Program-made: the position numbers and the translations under genes | Notes under the pieces: model-generated | What the model was told of the DNA's origin: nothing | What the model saw: the letters and a program-made list of their open reading frames with translations, nothing else | Database searches by the model: none | In this document: positions 11,126-23,889 of the stretch, in pieces | Numbering within the stretch: position 1 is the first letter of the stretch | Layout: every line of letters begins with the position of its first letter | Origin: Vesta saturnalis | Taxonomy: Eukaryota; Arthropoda; Insecta; Coleoptera; Lampyridae | Direction: 5' to 3' | NCBI GenBank assembly: GCA_036346205.1 | Contig: JARFJB010000821.1 | Location: forward strand, 5,171,222 to 5,235,221 | Length of the DNA: 64,000 nt

Positions 11126-11343
11126 TTAACTGATATAAATTTAATTATGATACCTAACTATACTTATACTATATTGAATTTACTTGTAATGCCTAACTAG
11201 CTTAACAGTCGCATATTAAGACTCTTCACAGGGGATAGGGATCAAATTTAGAAGGTACTTTAAAACTATATGAGCAATTAAATTATTAGCTTGTCGCTTT
11301 ATATTGTAAATTTTGAATTTTATATTTATTTCAGAGAATTGAA

Positions 11344-11475
11344 CATGGTCCTTCGAGCCACCAACATCGGCAGCCAGTAAAATTAGTCATGGTCCTTCGA
11401 GCCAACAACATCGGCAGCCAGTAAAATTAGTCATGGTCCTTCGAGCCAACAACATCGGCAACCAGTAAATTAATT
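11344..11475 (+). repeat. Three tandem 44-bp units with BEL leader/primer-site-like sequence
   Basis: Units begin at 11344, 11388 and 11432, each starting CATGGTCCTTCGAGCC. Units 1 and 2 differ by one base. TGGTCCTTCGAGCC resembles the leader next to the 5' LTR in insect BEL elements, so this looks like a triplicated primer-site region. Confidence 0.85.
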
Positions 11476-11666
11476 ACTATTGAAGACATCAACACCACCA
11501 GCCACATTCAATTCACCACCACCACCGCCAAAAGAAGTTACAGCAGCAAGTCTACCTCTGTAAACTATAAGGATTTACGCCCCTTATAGGAAAGAAGAAA
11601 CATAACGACAGTGGGTAAGAAAATCAAGCTTTATAAATAAGAAACAACACAAGACTCAAAGCGAAA

Positions 11667-12978
11667 ATGGAGAAGATAAACAAATTGGCCAACACCCAAA
11701 ATGAAATTGGCAAGGCTATGGAGAAGATGTTTACAAATATGAAGAAAGATGCGGCGGCACGGAAGAACAAGGTGTACATTAATGAACGTAGCAAGGCATT
11801 GGAAACATGGTGGGAAGAAGCGAACAGCACACATATGAAATATCAAACTGCGGATAGACGATCATGACTACCACACGTCAGAATACTTTGAAAAATTGGG
11901 TAAACTATATAATCACATTAAGAACTATCTGGCAGAGCTGGAAAAAAGCTAACAACCACCTCGCAAGAAGACTGGGGTCGACAAAGAACAAGAACAGCGA
12001 TTGAAACGACAAGAGATCAAGATACAACAACTAGGTGCTCTATTACAACAAGTAGAAGAAAGATTGAAGAAAGAAAACACGGTCCAACTTAAGTTATGGC
12101 AAGACAAGATTCAGCGCCAATGGACTGCAATTGAAGAACTGCACGAACACATCGAGGTACATGAAACAGAACATCAGGACAACTATTTTTCAAACAACGA
12201 GTTCGAGAAAACCGAACAATGGTGTGACCAAATTAGCATCGAACTCGGAAACAAAATACAAATGGTTGGAGATAAGGCATGCAGCATCAAGATGCCAGAA
12301 ATAAAGCTACCTATGTTCAGCGGTGGCTATGAAAATTGGATGACATTCCAAGACTTGTTTGAAAAATAATACACTCCAACAAAACGGTGACAACAATAGA
12401 AAAATGCAGTACCTTAAAAGCAACGTCACAGGAGAAGCATCAAAACTAATCCAACACCTTCAAATAGCAGAATGCAATTACAAAACAGCATGGGAAATTC
12501 TCGAGAGCAGATACAACAACAAACGGTTAATGGTAAAACTTAATAGACAAAATTCTAGACTTTCCCACCATCCAAGAGCAAGATGCAGGTGCAATAAGGC
12601 GTCTGCATGACACCACTTATGAGTGTCTGGAAGCAATAAAGAACCTAGGAGTAGAAACAGCCTCCTGGGGTCCTCTTATTGTCACATAGTAGCAAGAAAA
12701 TGGGACGCAGAGACAAACAAACTTTTCGAACAATCGCTGAAAGCACCAAATGAAATACCACTAATGGAGGAAGTAATGGAATTCCTCAAACTAAGATTCC
12801 AGTCAATGGAAGCAATGTCCAGGCAAGAAAATCACACCATACCACCACACGAGGACAGCCCCAATGGAACCCCCAGTGGCAGAATAAACGGCAAGCATGC
12901 GTACTGCAACCAAAATCACAAGTTGGTGACTGCATCAAATTCAAAGGGTTATCAACACAAGCCAGGATCACATTCGTG
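11667..12978 (+). pseudogene. BEL/Pao gag remnant
   Basis: The frame starts at a plausible ATG at 11667 (MEKINKLANTQNEIG) and is broken by frameshifts at about 11860, 12365 and 12610. The first parts (11667-12280) are Lys/Glu/Gln-rich and coiled-coil-like. IKLPMFSGGYENWMTFQDLF at about 12300-12360 is the BEL/Pao capsid signature (DUF1759-type). It continues with MQYLKSNVTGEASKLIQHL and AWEILESRYNN in the next frame. The product would form the retrotransposon capsid. It lies upstream of the zinc-knuckle and polymerase segments, as expected for the single long BEL polyprotein. Confidence 0.8.
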
Positions 12979-15000
12979 AGAGAAAAACGTCTATGTTTCA
13001 ATTGCATGGACCACAGTTCCAACATCAGATGCCACGCAATACGGAGGTGCACAACGTGTCAGTACCCGCACCACACATTACTGCACCAGGAATACAAAAA
13101 CCTGCAACACACCAGCAAACAAAATCGGCAGCGCACGCTTCAACCAAAGAAAGAAACAAGCAGCCCGAAAATAGAAAAAGAAGTTTTATTAGCAACAGCA
13201 ATTATCAGAATAAAGGACATCTTCGGTGAATTTCACATGTTACGAGTATTAATCGACCCAGGGTCACAGGCATCATTCATTACAGAAGATCGCACAACTA
13301 TTAAAACTACCAAGGAAAACAGTACACGCCGAGATCAGCGGTTTAGGAGGTCTACACCAACCAAGGCAACCTCAAAATAAATATCCAACTAAAACCTTTA
13401 CATCCAAGTACCTTCTCACTAACCACAGAAGTTATAGTGCTAAACAAGATCACGGAGAATCTTCCCATGAAGCAATTCAAGTTCGACAACAGCCAGTGGA
13501 CAAACCAAATATTGGCAGATCCCACACTCGATAAACCGGGGCCAATAGATGTGCTTCTGGGAGCTGAAGATTACGCAAAGTAATACTAGACGGGGTAAAA
13601 AGAACAGGCGACGTATTAGGTCAGAACTCAGAATTAGGATGGATTTTGTCAGGGCAGATCTACAATCCTAAAAAAGAAGAAGTGACGATAGTTAGTATGG
13701 TTTCAAGGGAAGAAGAAATGCACTTTTGGGAACTCGAGGAAATTCCAAGGGCAGTGAAAATGTCCCAACAAGATGAAGATGTGAAGAACATTACCAACAA
13801 ACCACGGTGAGGAACCCGGATGGAACTTACACAGTAAAAATACCATTCAAAAAAGATCCAGACACGTTGGAAAACTCAAGACCATTGGCAGTCGCAAGAT
13901 TACTACAGCTAGAGAAGAAATTTTTAAAAGACAACAAGTTGAAGACGGGTTACAAAAATTCATGGACGAATACCTCCAACTAGGGCACATGAAACCAGCC
14001 ACCAACCCAAATGAAGACAGGGTGTACATACCACATCAGGCAGTTGTGAAAGAATCTAATACAACGACCAAGCTGCGGGTAGTATTTGACGCATCATCTA
14101 AGGACTCCAACGGGAAGAGTTTAAACGAGATGATGCACGTAGCCAAGATTACAACAGGATCTATGGGACCTCTTAGTAAGATGGAGAAAACATCGCTACG
14201 TGCTCATGGCTGACGTAGAGAAGATGTACCGTCAAATCAAACTTGACAAAGAAGATTACAAATACCACACTATCCTGTGGAGAACCACCAAGGAACCAAT
14301 CAAAAGTACCAACTTACAACCGTGACATATGGAACAAGCTTCACCTTACCTAGCGGTAAGGACATTACAACAACTAGCCCAAGATGAAGAAAACAATTAC
14401 CCGCAAGCATCAGCAGTAACACTGAAAGATTATCACGTGGACGACCTGTTAACTGGAACCACCACAATAGAAGACGCAAAAACGTTACAGGAAGAATTAA
14501 TCACATTATCAGCGAAAGGAGGATTTACGTTAAGAAAATGGGCAGGAAACCACAAAGAATTATGGAAAGAAGAAAAGAAACGTCGGAACCACTGGATATC
14601 AACCAAGACGAGTCAAGAAAATCCTAGGAGTGAGATGGCTACCAGATCAAGACAGCTTTCAATTCAAGGTAGCAGTCAACAACAAAGCATTAACAAAAGA
14701 AGCATACTATCAGAAACAGCAAAAATCTTCGACCCGCTAGGGTGGGTCAGTCCAATAACCATAACAGCCAAACTAATAATACAAGAATTATGGATAAGCG
14801 CAATTAAATGGGATCAGCAAGTGCCGGACAACATAGCAGCAAAATGGGTGAAGTTCCGGGACGAATTAAAAGCTATAGAGAGAATCTAAGTACAAGATGG
14901 ACACTAGTGCAGAAAATGAAGGCGGACTTTTGGAAAATTTGGGCAAGGAAGAACAAAAACAATACGTACTACAAATAGCATTGGACTCTTAACAATGTTA
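12976..15000 (+). pseudogene. BEL/Pao zinc knuckle, protease, reverse transcriptase and RNase H remnant
   Basis: At 12979-13085 a Cys/His-rich stretch (LCFNCMDHSSN, then CTTCQYPHHTLLH) is the paired zinc-knuckle region. At about 13245 VLIDPGSQASFIT matches the BEL aspartic protease, with Pro where Ser or Thr is usual after the catalytic Asp. At 13962-14213 the start of reverse transcriptase reads RVYIPHQAVVKE and LRVVFDASSKDSNG. ADVEKMYRQIKL follows in another frame at about 14208, and YHVDDLLTG at about 14430 holds the catalytic Asp pair. AKIFDPLGWVSPITITAK at about 14720 is the RNase H connection. Several frameshifts and stops separate these parts. Integrase is absent, and coding similarity ends shortly before the LTR. 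Confidence 0.82.
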
Positions 15001-15105
15001 ACAGTTGCAAGAGAAGTTTACAATGGAACAGTTTACGCCATGCCAACCACCTCGTCGCGGCAGAATGTTCAATCTGCGAATGAACATGAACTTCGGGCCT
15101 CAGGA

Positions 15106-15467
15106 TGTTTAATCTTCCAGATTAAACAGGGTATTTTAATAATGTTAATAATTTTGTAATTTTATATTTAGTAATAATAGAATTGACAATTAAAATGTGT
15201 AAAACGAATAGCAAGCAAAACTGTATATGAGCAGGTTAATTATTGCGACAAATTGTGCTGATACAAAAGTGTGTAAGGTTGAAATTACACATATACGATA
15301 TGCATTATAACTAGTAAGCACAAAAGGCGCTTAAAAGAATAAAAACATGACCTACTAACTAGGTCAAATAATAAAACACGTCATGTAAAAACATTGTATA
15401 TAAAGTGTAAATATTATCGAATAAATCAGTTCTTGAATGAATCTCATCTTTATTCAATTACTCAACA
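15106..15467 (+). mobile_element. BEL/Pao 3' LTR (362 bp)
   Basis: It begins TGTTTAATC and ends CTCAACA, giving the TGTT...AACA ends usual for this group. TATATAAAG near 15397 and AATAAA near 15420 fit promoter and poly(A) positions inside an LTR. No second LTR is available to prove the borders. Confidence 0.65.
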
Positions 15468-17776
15468 GGGTTGTGAGGAATAGTCTACAATTGGTACGAG
15501 TGACGGCGTACCCTCACATTAAACCCCAACTAATCAATCTCTCTAATCAGAGAATTGATCAGGTAATGTGATTAATTTACATTGAGTTGTTGCCAATTTA
15601 TTTTTTATTATTTTCAATTCATTCGAAGTTATTGAAATATAATTTTTAAATTGCATCGCGATATATGTGCAACTCCCTGTACACAAAAAATCTTCAAATG
15701 TATAATATCTGAGCATGCGCTATAGGTACGCATTCATATGACCTTTCAATGAATGTACAATGAAACCACACCATGTACACGTAAGTATAATTATGCTTGA
15801 ATTTAGCAAATACTATAATAACCATTTATTTTTAGATCAATTAATGTTCCCTTTGGACATGAATACAAGTTGTCGCACATCATGTTGATTACAAAATATG
15901 GACATCATTAACACACAAATAAAAATATCAATGTCAACAATTACTTAAATAAAATTGGTACACTCACTTAAAATGGCCTCTTTCTTCTTTACGATGCTGG
16001 AGTTGACCGTTGAAAACAGCTCCTTTGATATCCAAATCTGCGTTTGTGATAATGCTTATTCCTTTAGGTAAGTTTCACTAATATTTCTTTTTATATGATG
16101 ATTCTCTATTTTCAGGATCATCACACTTTATTAATTTTTGTTTCAAAATAATTTTTGAAATGCACTATTAGTTTGGAGGTTATTTAAATTAAACACGTGT
16201 CCAATAATAAAATTATAATAATAGAAAAAATGAAAAACAACTAACAAAATACATATCAACAGAAAACAAAACTTAAACAATATCGAATCTCCGGAAAATA
16301 TTTACTCGTAGCTGTCGATAACAACCGAATTTATTTAAAGGTAAACTAACCTTACCTTAATTTAACGAAAAATGACTATCACTTGTTTTAAACTGCCGAT
16401 ACTAAAACCGCACTTAACTTTTATTGAAGTGACGTTATTTTATTTAAAATATTTACGAGCAAAAAATTTGGCAACATCTTGTGTATGCAAGGTGTTGGAA
16501 CAGAGAAAACACAGAGAGCTCCTAATCCTCCAGCACTTCTATTTATATGCCCTGACTGGAAACCAACTTCATCTTTCGTTATCAACAACTATTTCAAATA
16601 TTTTCTTAATTCTGATTGGCTAACAATTTTCTTAATTTTAAATTTTACTTCAAAAGTTTATAACTCTTGAACCCCTTAATCTATCTTAAAACTAACAACA
16701 TTTTTGAAATCTGGATAAATTTTCGAATAAAATAAGTCCTTACACGAACTACTTGCTCCAATTATTAAACATGTTAATTTTTACATTGATTTCTTGATTA
16801 TATACTAATTTTATGCACTTTTCAGGCCTGGAATTGATTTCCACATGAATATGGGATGCTACTACATGTAAATACACATCCTTTAAATGCCTACGGCCAA
16901 TTTGAAAGGAAAATTATCTGAAATTTCCATATACCCTTAAAAACTAAATTTGGTAAAATTGTCACTAATATAGTGATTTGTGACTCGAACTTGAGGCTAG
17001 TTTATTATATTTACCTCTTATAATTTAATTATGCCAATTTGTCCCATTCTATAACAATTTTATATAATTTTTATGCGAACTGACATAACCTTAAATCAAT
17101 ACAGTAATTCTTAAATGTTAAATTTTACATTCTTAGGCACTTTAAATGTTTGTGAAAGTGTATATCCTTATTGTTCATGTCTTATATTAATTTATTTTCA
17201 CTCTTTTGGAAGTTTATAAGTTCTTATAAGACTTGTATAGAATTGTTAAATATCACTAATTTAAGTCTGTAATTGTTGATTATTCACAATAACTCCAGAA
17301 CTGTTGGACCATCCATGTCTCATTGTTAATAACAAATGTATTTATTCTGTTTTTCTTTAGTTTTAGCACTTATTTTACGTTTTTGCACTAACACGAACGT
17401 TTTCACATATCTTGTCTGCGTACACTGTAGTTGTGACATTGATATCTGCCTAATCCTAGTTTTAACATCACGTTTGTTATCTACAGCCTGCAATTCATGT
17501 CTTTTGGGAAAATTATACTTAAATAAACCTACTAACTAATAAGGAAATTGATTTATTGCATTACGACACCTAACATACCCTATACTCACGTGTAATATGT
17601 TGTCGTTTATCGTTATATTAACATATTATTATGAATTATATAATTTAGGTCCACCTCAATGTTAATTAACCACCCCTACCTAATATTTCAAATCAAAATG
17701 TACCTTTTGTACTAAATAATGAAATTTCTTACTATGTGAATTACTTAACTATGTACCATGTAATTTCTAATCACCT

Positions 17777-17778
<2 letters not shown>
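15468..17778. other. AT-rich region without a recognised gene
   Basis: No coding or repeat family is recognised. Parts of 16600-17540 look loosely like 7530-8340 (for example the shared ACATTTTTGAAATC word and similar spacing of short words), which may reflect an old unclassified repeat. Open frames here (such as 16372-16623) show no domain. Confidence 0.35.

Positions 17779-17832
<54 letters not shown>
17779..17832. repeat. (TA)n microsatellite
   Basis: Uninterrupted alternating A and T for about 54 bp. Confidence 0.95.
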
Positions 17833-17834
<2 letters not shown>

Positions 17835-18188
17835 GCCATAATGCTTTCTCATATATGTAAATAAATACCTGAATTTGAGTCATATCGGTTTTTAAACACG
17901 ATAATTCCCCATTTTTGATCCGCCATTCTGAATTTTTTAATTTTGACAAATCATTTATTCTTAGGATCTTAAAACCCCAATGCTCGACTTAAAAAAATCG
18001 GTTGATAAATTAAAAAATGCACAATTTTGCACCCTAAAACCAGTGCGCCGCTGGTTATATATTTTTTATTTTGAAATTATATAAAAAAGTTTTAATTTGT
18101 TATTTTAATGAAGTAACTTTTACGGCAAAGAATTTTTGTACCAAATTTCATATCGATAGCTTTAATGATACAAAAGATATCCCACGCG

Positions 18189-18241
18189 CGAGTACGTACG
18201 CACGCACATACACACACACACACACACACGCACGCACACAG
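18189..18241. repeat. (CA)n microsatellite
   Basis: CGTACGCACGCACATA leads into a perfect CA run. A shorter CA-rich tract at about 18308-18335 sits in a similar flanking context, so 18100-18360 looks like two diverged copies of a roughly 120-bp repeat. Confidence 0.85.
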
Positions 18242-18462
18242 ACTCTAAATTTTTTTTCTAAAAATGGCTTTTTTGTCGATAACTGTAATGATTCAAAGAT
18301 ATCGCGTACACTCACACACAGACACAATCAGACACGAAATTGTTTTTCCTAAAAATATGGTTTTCGTCTTGTTTAGGCCACAAAACCTCGAGATATGTAA
18401 AAAAGGTGTTTGAAAATGAAAACTGATTACATAGCTTTCTCTTTATCCGTACGTATATGAAA

Positions 18463-18464
<2 letters not shown>

Positions 18465-18529
<65 letters not shown>
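18465..18529. repeat. (TA)n microsatellite
   Basis: Alternating T and A for about 65 bp. It also produces a spurious Tyr-Ile repeat open frame on the minus strand. Confidence 0.95.
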
Positions 18530-18532
<3 letters not shown>

Positions 18533-19039
18533 TATCCATCTCGATCCTAAACTTCGTTACGACCATTATTTTCTTGTCCTGGAAGTAGTGTTCGGGTTTC
18601 CGTTATCTGGTACAATTTTTGTAATAATATCTCAAATGTGTGGGGCGACATTCTGAAATGTCGTTTAAATTGATAAATCGAACATTATTTCTTTCCCAAA
18701 CTCGGAAAGACATAACATAAGCATATTGTTGCTCATGGTATTTCATGATAATAAACAACTAGTCACGCAATAAATAATGAATGAGACATTTAATTTCTCT
18801 ATCTTCGATACGACTTAAAAATTTTTCGCCTAACCTATTTTTGTCTTTAAAAGAAACTGTCAAACATTTGAAAAGTTAATTTTTCTCATTCGGTTTTAAC
18901 ATTTAAATCTAAATGATTTGCGGTCACCGAAATCTGCTCGCTCTGCTACCTGGGGTATTTATCGAACCTAACTAATTTCAAATTGTTACATAAGTACAAA
19001 GCAGTATTAAAAAAAATTACTTAGCAAAATTGTACATAT

Positions 19040-19410
19040 AATTGTGATTCTTTCCAGAATTTAGTAGAATCTTAGTTGACATCAGAAATAGCTTAAACAA
19101 CGGATTCATCTTTTAAGCAGACAAGATTTGAGGAATATTGAAAAAGACTTTTTGGTTAAAGGACAAACACCAGCTTCATAAAAATGATGCAACTAGTGTT
19201 GACCTTTGGGTACAGCTGCTATTCAAACAATTTTGTAGCATTAAGATTTGCATTGCATGGTACGAATTACATAGTATGACTTGCAATTAACAACACTTTT
19301 GGTTGTGGATGAATATGGTGAAGGAATGCCTGTGGCATTTTTCTTTTCAAATTGTGTCGATACCAACACACTAACACATTTTTTTTTCAATTTTAAAAAA
19401 TAAGGTAGGT
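19040..19410 (+). pseudogene. Mutator-like transposase, central catalytic remnant
   Basis: In broken frames I read DIRNSLNNGFIF, then a segment containing GLKDKHQLHKNDATSVDLWV-like codons, then TTLLVVDEYGEGMPVAFFFS at about 19290-19350. VVDEYGEGxPVAxxxSN is the block around a catalytic Asp in arthropod Mutator-like (SWIM-type) transposases. The similarity stops near 19400, where a satellite-like block begins. The probable C-terminus is at 21620-21893. Confidence 0.6.
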
Positions 19411-19589
19411 GCCGTTAGAGGCCGTCAGTTTTCTCGTGGACCTGCGCTAACAGACAAAAATACGTTTATAATCAGCTGTTTGGCAGTATACTCTTCCACC
19501 TGAAAAAGTTAGTCTTGTTATTGTAAAATTTTGCGTTCATCTCCGTTCTCCTTTCCGTGTTTCTTGCTATCTCATGTATTTTTTGAGGT

Positions 19590-20640
19590 GTGAATGATTT
19601 TAACAAGCTGTAAGTTACGCCAGACCTGTATTTTTGAGTAGTAAGCTGATTTTCGCAACCTGTAAGTTATGATTTGATTGATTGAGATTGATTTGCCGAT
19701 GATCGACGGTTTTACCCCGCCTGTGCCTTATCTTCAAGGTAAGCGGTCACTCATAAGAGCATGGTATATACAGTGGGAGAATCGTTACCTGAAGGTTATG
19801 AAGAATTGTTAGCACAGGTTCTTGTTTGATTTGATCGAGATTGATTCATTTGACTGCTGTGGCTAATTGCGTATACATGTCTTACAAGTTAGAATTAGGG
19901 CCCCTTATTAGAATAAACATTCAAATTTCCTGTTATAATCAAGCAGAAATGCAGAGATTTAAATGCAAATTCAAATTTTCCGCCAATGGCACATCGACGA
20001 AGCCCCAAGAGCAAGTTAGCATTAGGGCCCCTGATTAGAATACAATTTCAAATTTCCCGCCAAGGGGGCGAAGGCCCCAAAGCAAGTTGCGAAGCCCTAT
20101 ATCTACCTTACAAGTTAGCATTAGGGCCCCTTTATTCAAATTTACCACCATAACCTGTAGACATTTAAATACAAATTCAGAGCCAAGGGGCGAAACTCCG
20201 AGAGCAAATTTCGTAGCCCGATACCTGTCTTACAAGTTAGCATCAGGCTCCTTATTAGAATACAAAGTCAAATTTCCTACCAATGGGGTTACGACAATGC
20301 ACGAAGACACTCGAACAAGTTCCGATCACGGAAGCGCCGAGAGAAATTTGCGCAGCCCAACATCTGTCTTACAAGTTAGCATTAGGCCCCCTTATTAGAA
20401 TACAAATTCAAACTTCCCTCCCAGGGGATCACGACAATGAACGAAGATTCACGAGCAAAGTTCCGAAGACTTACGTCAAATTGGCCTTAATCGACATGGT
20501 CGACAAGCCTGTCCCATAACCAATCAGAAGCCAGGGGGCGAAGTCTATACACCGATCAGAAACTAGGGACGTGACCATTCCCTAGGCCCACCAATCAGAA
20601 CACAGTATGCGCGCACCTTTGCCTAACCTCCAGCGGCTGA
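19590..20640 (+). repeat. Satellite-like block related to the arms of the 5.7-kb palindrome
   Basis: Four to five units of roughly 120-130 bp share the words CTTACAAGTTAGCATTAGG, CCCCTTATTAGAATACAAAT and TTTCCCGCCAAGGGG. The same units, and the preceding GTAAGTTATGATTTGATTGA segment, occur in the right arm of the palindrome (29170-30080, same orientation) and inverted in the left arm (26880-27660). It lies between two parts of a Mutator-like transposase, so it probably inserted there. Confidence 0.85.
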
Positions 20641-21610
20641 GGCCTTAATTAGGGGTGAAGATATCACCTGACCATCCCCACACCCCTAAACGATAAGAAG
20701 CCGACCCCCAGCCCAAAGGTAACTAATTAGGGGTACAAATATCATCAAGGAGTTGAAAATTCCGACGAGGGTTTGAAAAACGCCACCGAAAAGAAGCCAT
20801 GGGGATGGGAAATGGGTAAATACAAATTTCTCCAAATTTAGGGTGCTTGAAAAAAAAAACGAAAAGTGCACGTGATAGTAGAGGGGTGTAAGTTAATGAC
20901 TGTCTATAAGCTTCGCCGCCGTGTTTCCTTTTTTTTTTTCAAAAAACGAATTTGAAGATTCGCTTTTTTACTTATATACATATGCAAAGGGTTCGGTTTT
21001 TTATCTATAATAAAAAGAACGTTTCATTGTAATATATAATAAACAGGTACTCAATGTATTAACAACAATAATGTAACTAATGTGATCACACATCTTTCCA
21101 AACAATTACCAAAATATAAAAATATTTGTCGAACGCTCGTAACTACATTTTCTTGATAATATTGCAGCTTTTAACAGTACTACTATTTCGATAGGTATGT
21201 TTATAAGCTATATAATTTTACTCGACTATCATTTTGCAAGTTTGAATTCCTCTCGGAATTTGTAAAGGTCATTAGTCCTAGAAAAACAATTTTAGGTTAA
21301 TTATGTAAAAATAAAATTAATTTACCTGCATAATTATGAAAAGGCAGCAGCAAATCCGTTAATTTTAATACCCAGTCTATCTTTAGAAATTACTTTACAT
21401 TGAAAATTTATTCTTTTGGTAATTAATACTTGTACTTCAACATTCTGAGTACCATTAGAGCTGTTCATAAGTTGGTAGTTTTTTCCACTAGTAAGGTTGG
21501 TACCGCGAAAAAAAAGCGAATGTAAAACAAACGATTGCGAATGTAACTTCAGCCAGGTAAAATATTAATATTTTACAAAGTGAAAGTGTTGCTTAATCGG
21601 TAAAAGAAAA
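20641..21610. other. AT-rich region without a recognised gene
   Basis: This separates the satellite-like block from the Mutator-like C-terminus. I see no coding similarity. Confidence 0.35.
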
Positions 21611-21619
21611 TTGTATATT

Positions 21620-21893
21620 AATTGCCCAACATAACATTCAGAGTAATGTAGCAATAGACTGTAATGAAAGTATTAAAACAAAATTGAATATATTATTTGA
21701 ACGTATATCAAATAAAACGTTTAATATAGAACAATTCACCAAACTAATAAAAGCTCTTGATGTTGCTATTCACCTAACTAAAAGTAGTAATACCACAGTG
21801 ATAAATAAGAAACCTGCAAATAAAAAAACAGAGAAGCAATTTCGTTTTGAGAGCACTAAAAGAAAAGGAAAACTGATAACTACAAATCTTTAG
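21620..21893 (+). pseudogene. Mutator-like transposase, C-terminal remnant
   Basis: The open part (21684-21893) and the codons before it read SNVAIDCNESIKTKLNILF..., a helical segment, and then KKPANKKTEKQFRFESTKRK. A basic end with Q-x-R-F-x-S-T-K-R-K is characteristic of Mutator-like transposases with a SWIM finger. It matches in type and orientation the central remnant at 19040-19410. I treat the two as parts of one element split by an insertion. Confidence 0.4.
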
Positions 21894-22813
21894 GCAAACC
21901 TACATGTCAATAAAAAAATGTAATTGAAAACTTCTTGGTGTTAACGATACAGACCATTTATATTCTATAAAACAAAATTTATTTCACTAACCTCTATTGC
22001 AACAATATGTTTTACATTTGAGCGATATTCATAACTTTTTTTATACTGTAATGATAAGAGAACATCTGTTCACATTATTGCATTTTCAATTTTAACCGGT
22101 GAAGTAATAAAGATGTAAGTACAAATTTGTATCTGTTTTATTGCCACATTAGTAACCCATTAGTAAGCAATTTTGCTTTCAACTTTGCAAATTTATTTAT
22201 AATGATAAAAAAGTTGTATTGACCGTAAAGTATTTTTAACAACACGTTGACATCAAAGAATTTAATTTGCTATATGATAGAGTTGATCTTTTCCGATTCT
22301 TTACTCGAGTTAAAACAGAAAACCCTCTTTTTGTGGAACAGTTTGTGACTGGTAAGTCAGTGAACAAATTATATTGCACTCCATTATTACAAATTGTAGT
22401 TTATGCACTGTATAAAAGATACGATTAATTTAATAGTCATGATAGTACAGTGCATGGTTAAAAGTTAACACTAGATATCAGTACTATCACAGTCGTACTG
22501 TTTGCATCGCTTTGTTTATTTTAGAGGTACACTCAGTGTCAATAGCACTTTGGCGGTAAATTTAAATGTGGTAACATCATGTATTTGCACGTTATTAATT
22601 TTTCTTATATTCCTACATTCTTATATAAATTTGTCAGAACTGTTACAAGACAATTTAGTAGACAAGTACCAGAACTAGATTTGAGAAAGAAATAAATAAG
22701 GAAATTTTAAACAAAATTTAAAACAAACAAAAGAATAAAACATATTTTTTATAAATTACAAAAAGTTGTTAATTAATTACTGCAGAAAGAAACAAGAACA
22801 TTTTTATATTCTG
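21894..22813. other. AT-rich region without a recognised gene
   Basis: No motif recognised; it ends at the 5' terminus of PLE copy 1. Confidence 0.35.
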
Positions 22814-22892
22814 TATTATAAGTGTTTTGTAACTGTAGTTTCCTATTAGTGGAGTTGATCGGCTCATTTCCACACTTTATGCTTTTTGAGCG

Positions 22893-22935
22893 CGACGTTT
22901 CGGAAGCGGACTCTGCTTCCGTTATCAGGCTTAGT
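22893..22935 (-). ncRNA. Hammerhead-ribozyme-like motif, damaged core (PLE copy 1)
   Basis: On the minus strand the order is a core CTGATAA, stem II GGAAGC/GCTTCC, GAAAC, then GTC. The usual CTGANGA core carries G to A at the position after T, a residue needed for cleavage, so this copy is probably inactive. Confidence 0.6.
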
Positions 22936-22998
22936 CCTGAGAAGGACTGTTTTCGCACTTGTGTCGAATTCATATGTTATATAATTTTTTCGCAAGCA

Positions 22999-23075
22999 GT
23001 TGACTACGCTCAGATTCGAACGTGGTACATTTCACTTACTAATCTGATACCTTCAGAGCTGAGCCACTGAGTAAA

Positions 23076-23077
<2 letters not shown>
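22999..23077 (-). other. tRNA-like sequence in PLE copy 1
   Basis: This is a diverged version of the sequence at 46566-46640, with A-box-like and B-box-like words (GTTCGAATC-type, here CGTTCGAATCTG). Confidence 0.6.

Positions 23078-23078
<1 letters not shown>

Positions 23079-23139
<61 letters not shown>
23079..23139. repeat. (TA)n microsatellite in PLE copy 1
   Basis: It lies between the tRNA-like block and the coding region. TA-rich tracts also lie next to the tRNA-like block in PLE copies 2 and 3, so this is part of the element's structure. Confidence 0.9.
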
Positions 23140-23149
23140 ATATATTAAA

Positions 23150-23889
23150 CTTGCTCTGAAATTAGATCCTGAAGAAGCCGAAGAATACAGAAGTAAGGTT
23201 ATATCAGTCCTAGATTCATCTAGGCGAACTAAACCTAACCTATCTAACCTAGAAATGAGAGCGGTCATTTCCCTTAAGAATGACCCAACGATCAAATTTC
23301 TCCCGGCAAACAAAGGTAACTCGACTGTGGTAATGGATATGGACACTTACAACAGTAAGACCCAAGAACTACTAGACGGGGGCGAGTACAAACAAATACC
23401 AAAAGTTCTCCGACTACCAGAGAACTAGACACCCCACACTACAGCAAACCTCCGCATCTGTACGGCCTACCAAAGATTGATAAGCAAGGAATTCCTCTGA
23501 GACCAATTGTGAGCTCGAGAAATTCACCTTGTTACCCATTAGCACACTATGTGCTAGGTATCATCACATCCTTATCGGGAAAAACCGAGTCTATGGTCAA
23601 GAATACGCAGTGGAAATCATCAGAAACTTCCAACGAAATCACAAAGAGATACTGGTAAGCCTCGACATTGTCAGTTTATTCACAAATGTGCCTACCGATA
23701 AGGCACTAGCAATCATAAGAGACAAGCTGGAAAAGGATGAAACGTTAGACGAACGCACGCAACTCTCGGTAAACACAATAATGAAACTTCTGACAATATG
23801 CATTAGAACTACATATTTCCAGGTAGAAGACAAATTCTACCAACAAGAGTTTGGGATGGCGATGAGTTCCCACTATCACCCACAGTGAG

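Larger units (their letters stand above)
11344..15467 (+). mobile_element. Decayed BEL/Pao LTR retrotransposon
   Basis: The order of motifs on the plus strand is BEL-like: a TGGTCCTTCGAGCC leader, gag with the YENWMTFQDLF signature, CCHC knuckles, an aspartic protease motif, a reverse transcriptase with HVDDLLTG, an RNase H connection with IFDPLGWVSP, and a 3' LTR. No matching 5' LTR is found upstream. The integrase region is missing through an internal deletion near 14900-15000. It is an old, non-functional copy. Confidence 0.85.

Noticed and set aside
15468..15540. Second BEL leader after the 3' LTR (ATTGGTACGAGTGACGG)
   Set aside because: Resemblance to a primer site is weak and no gag follows; it may be ordinary flanking DNA.
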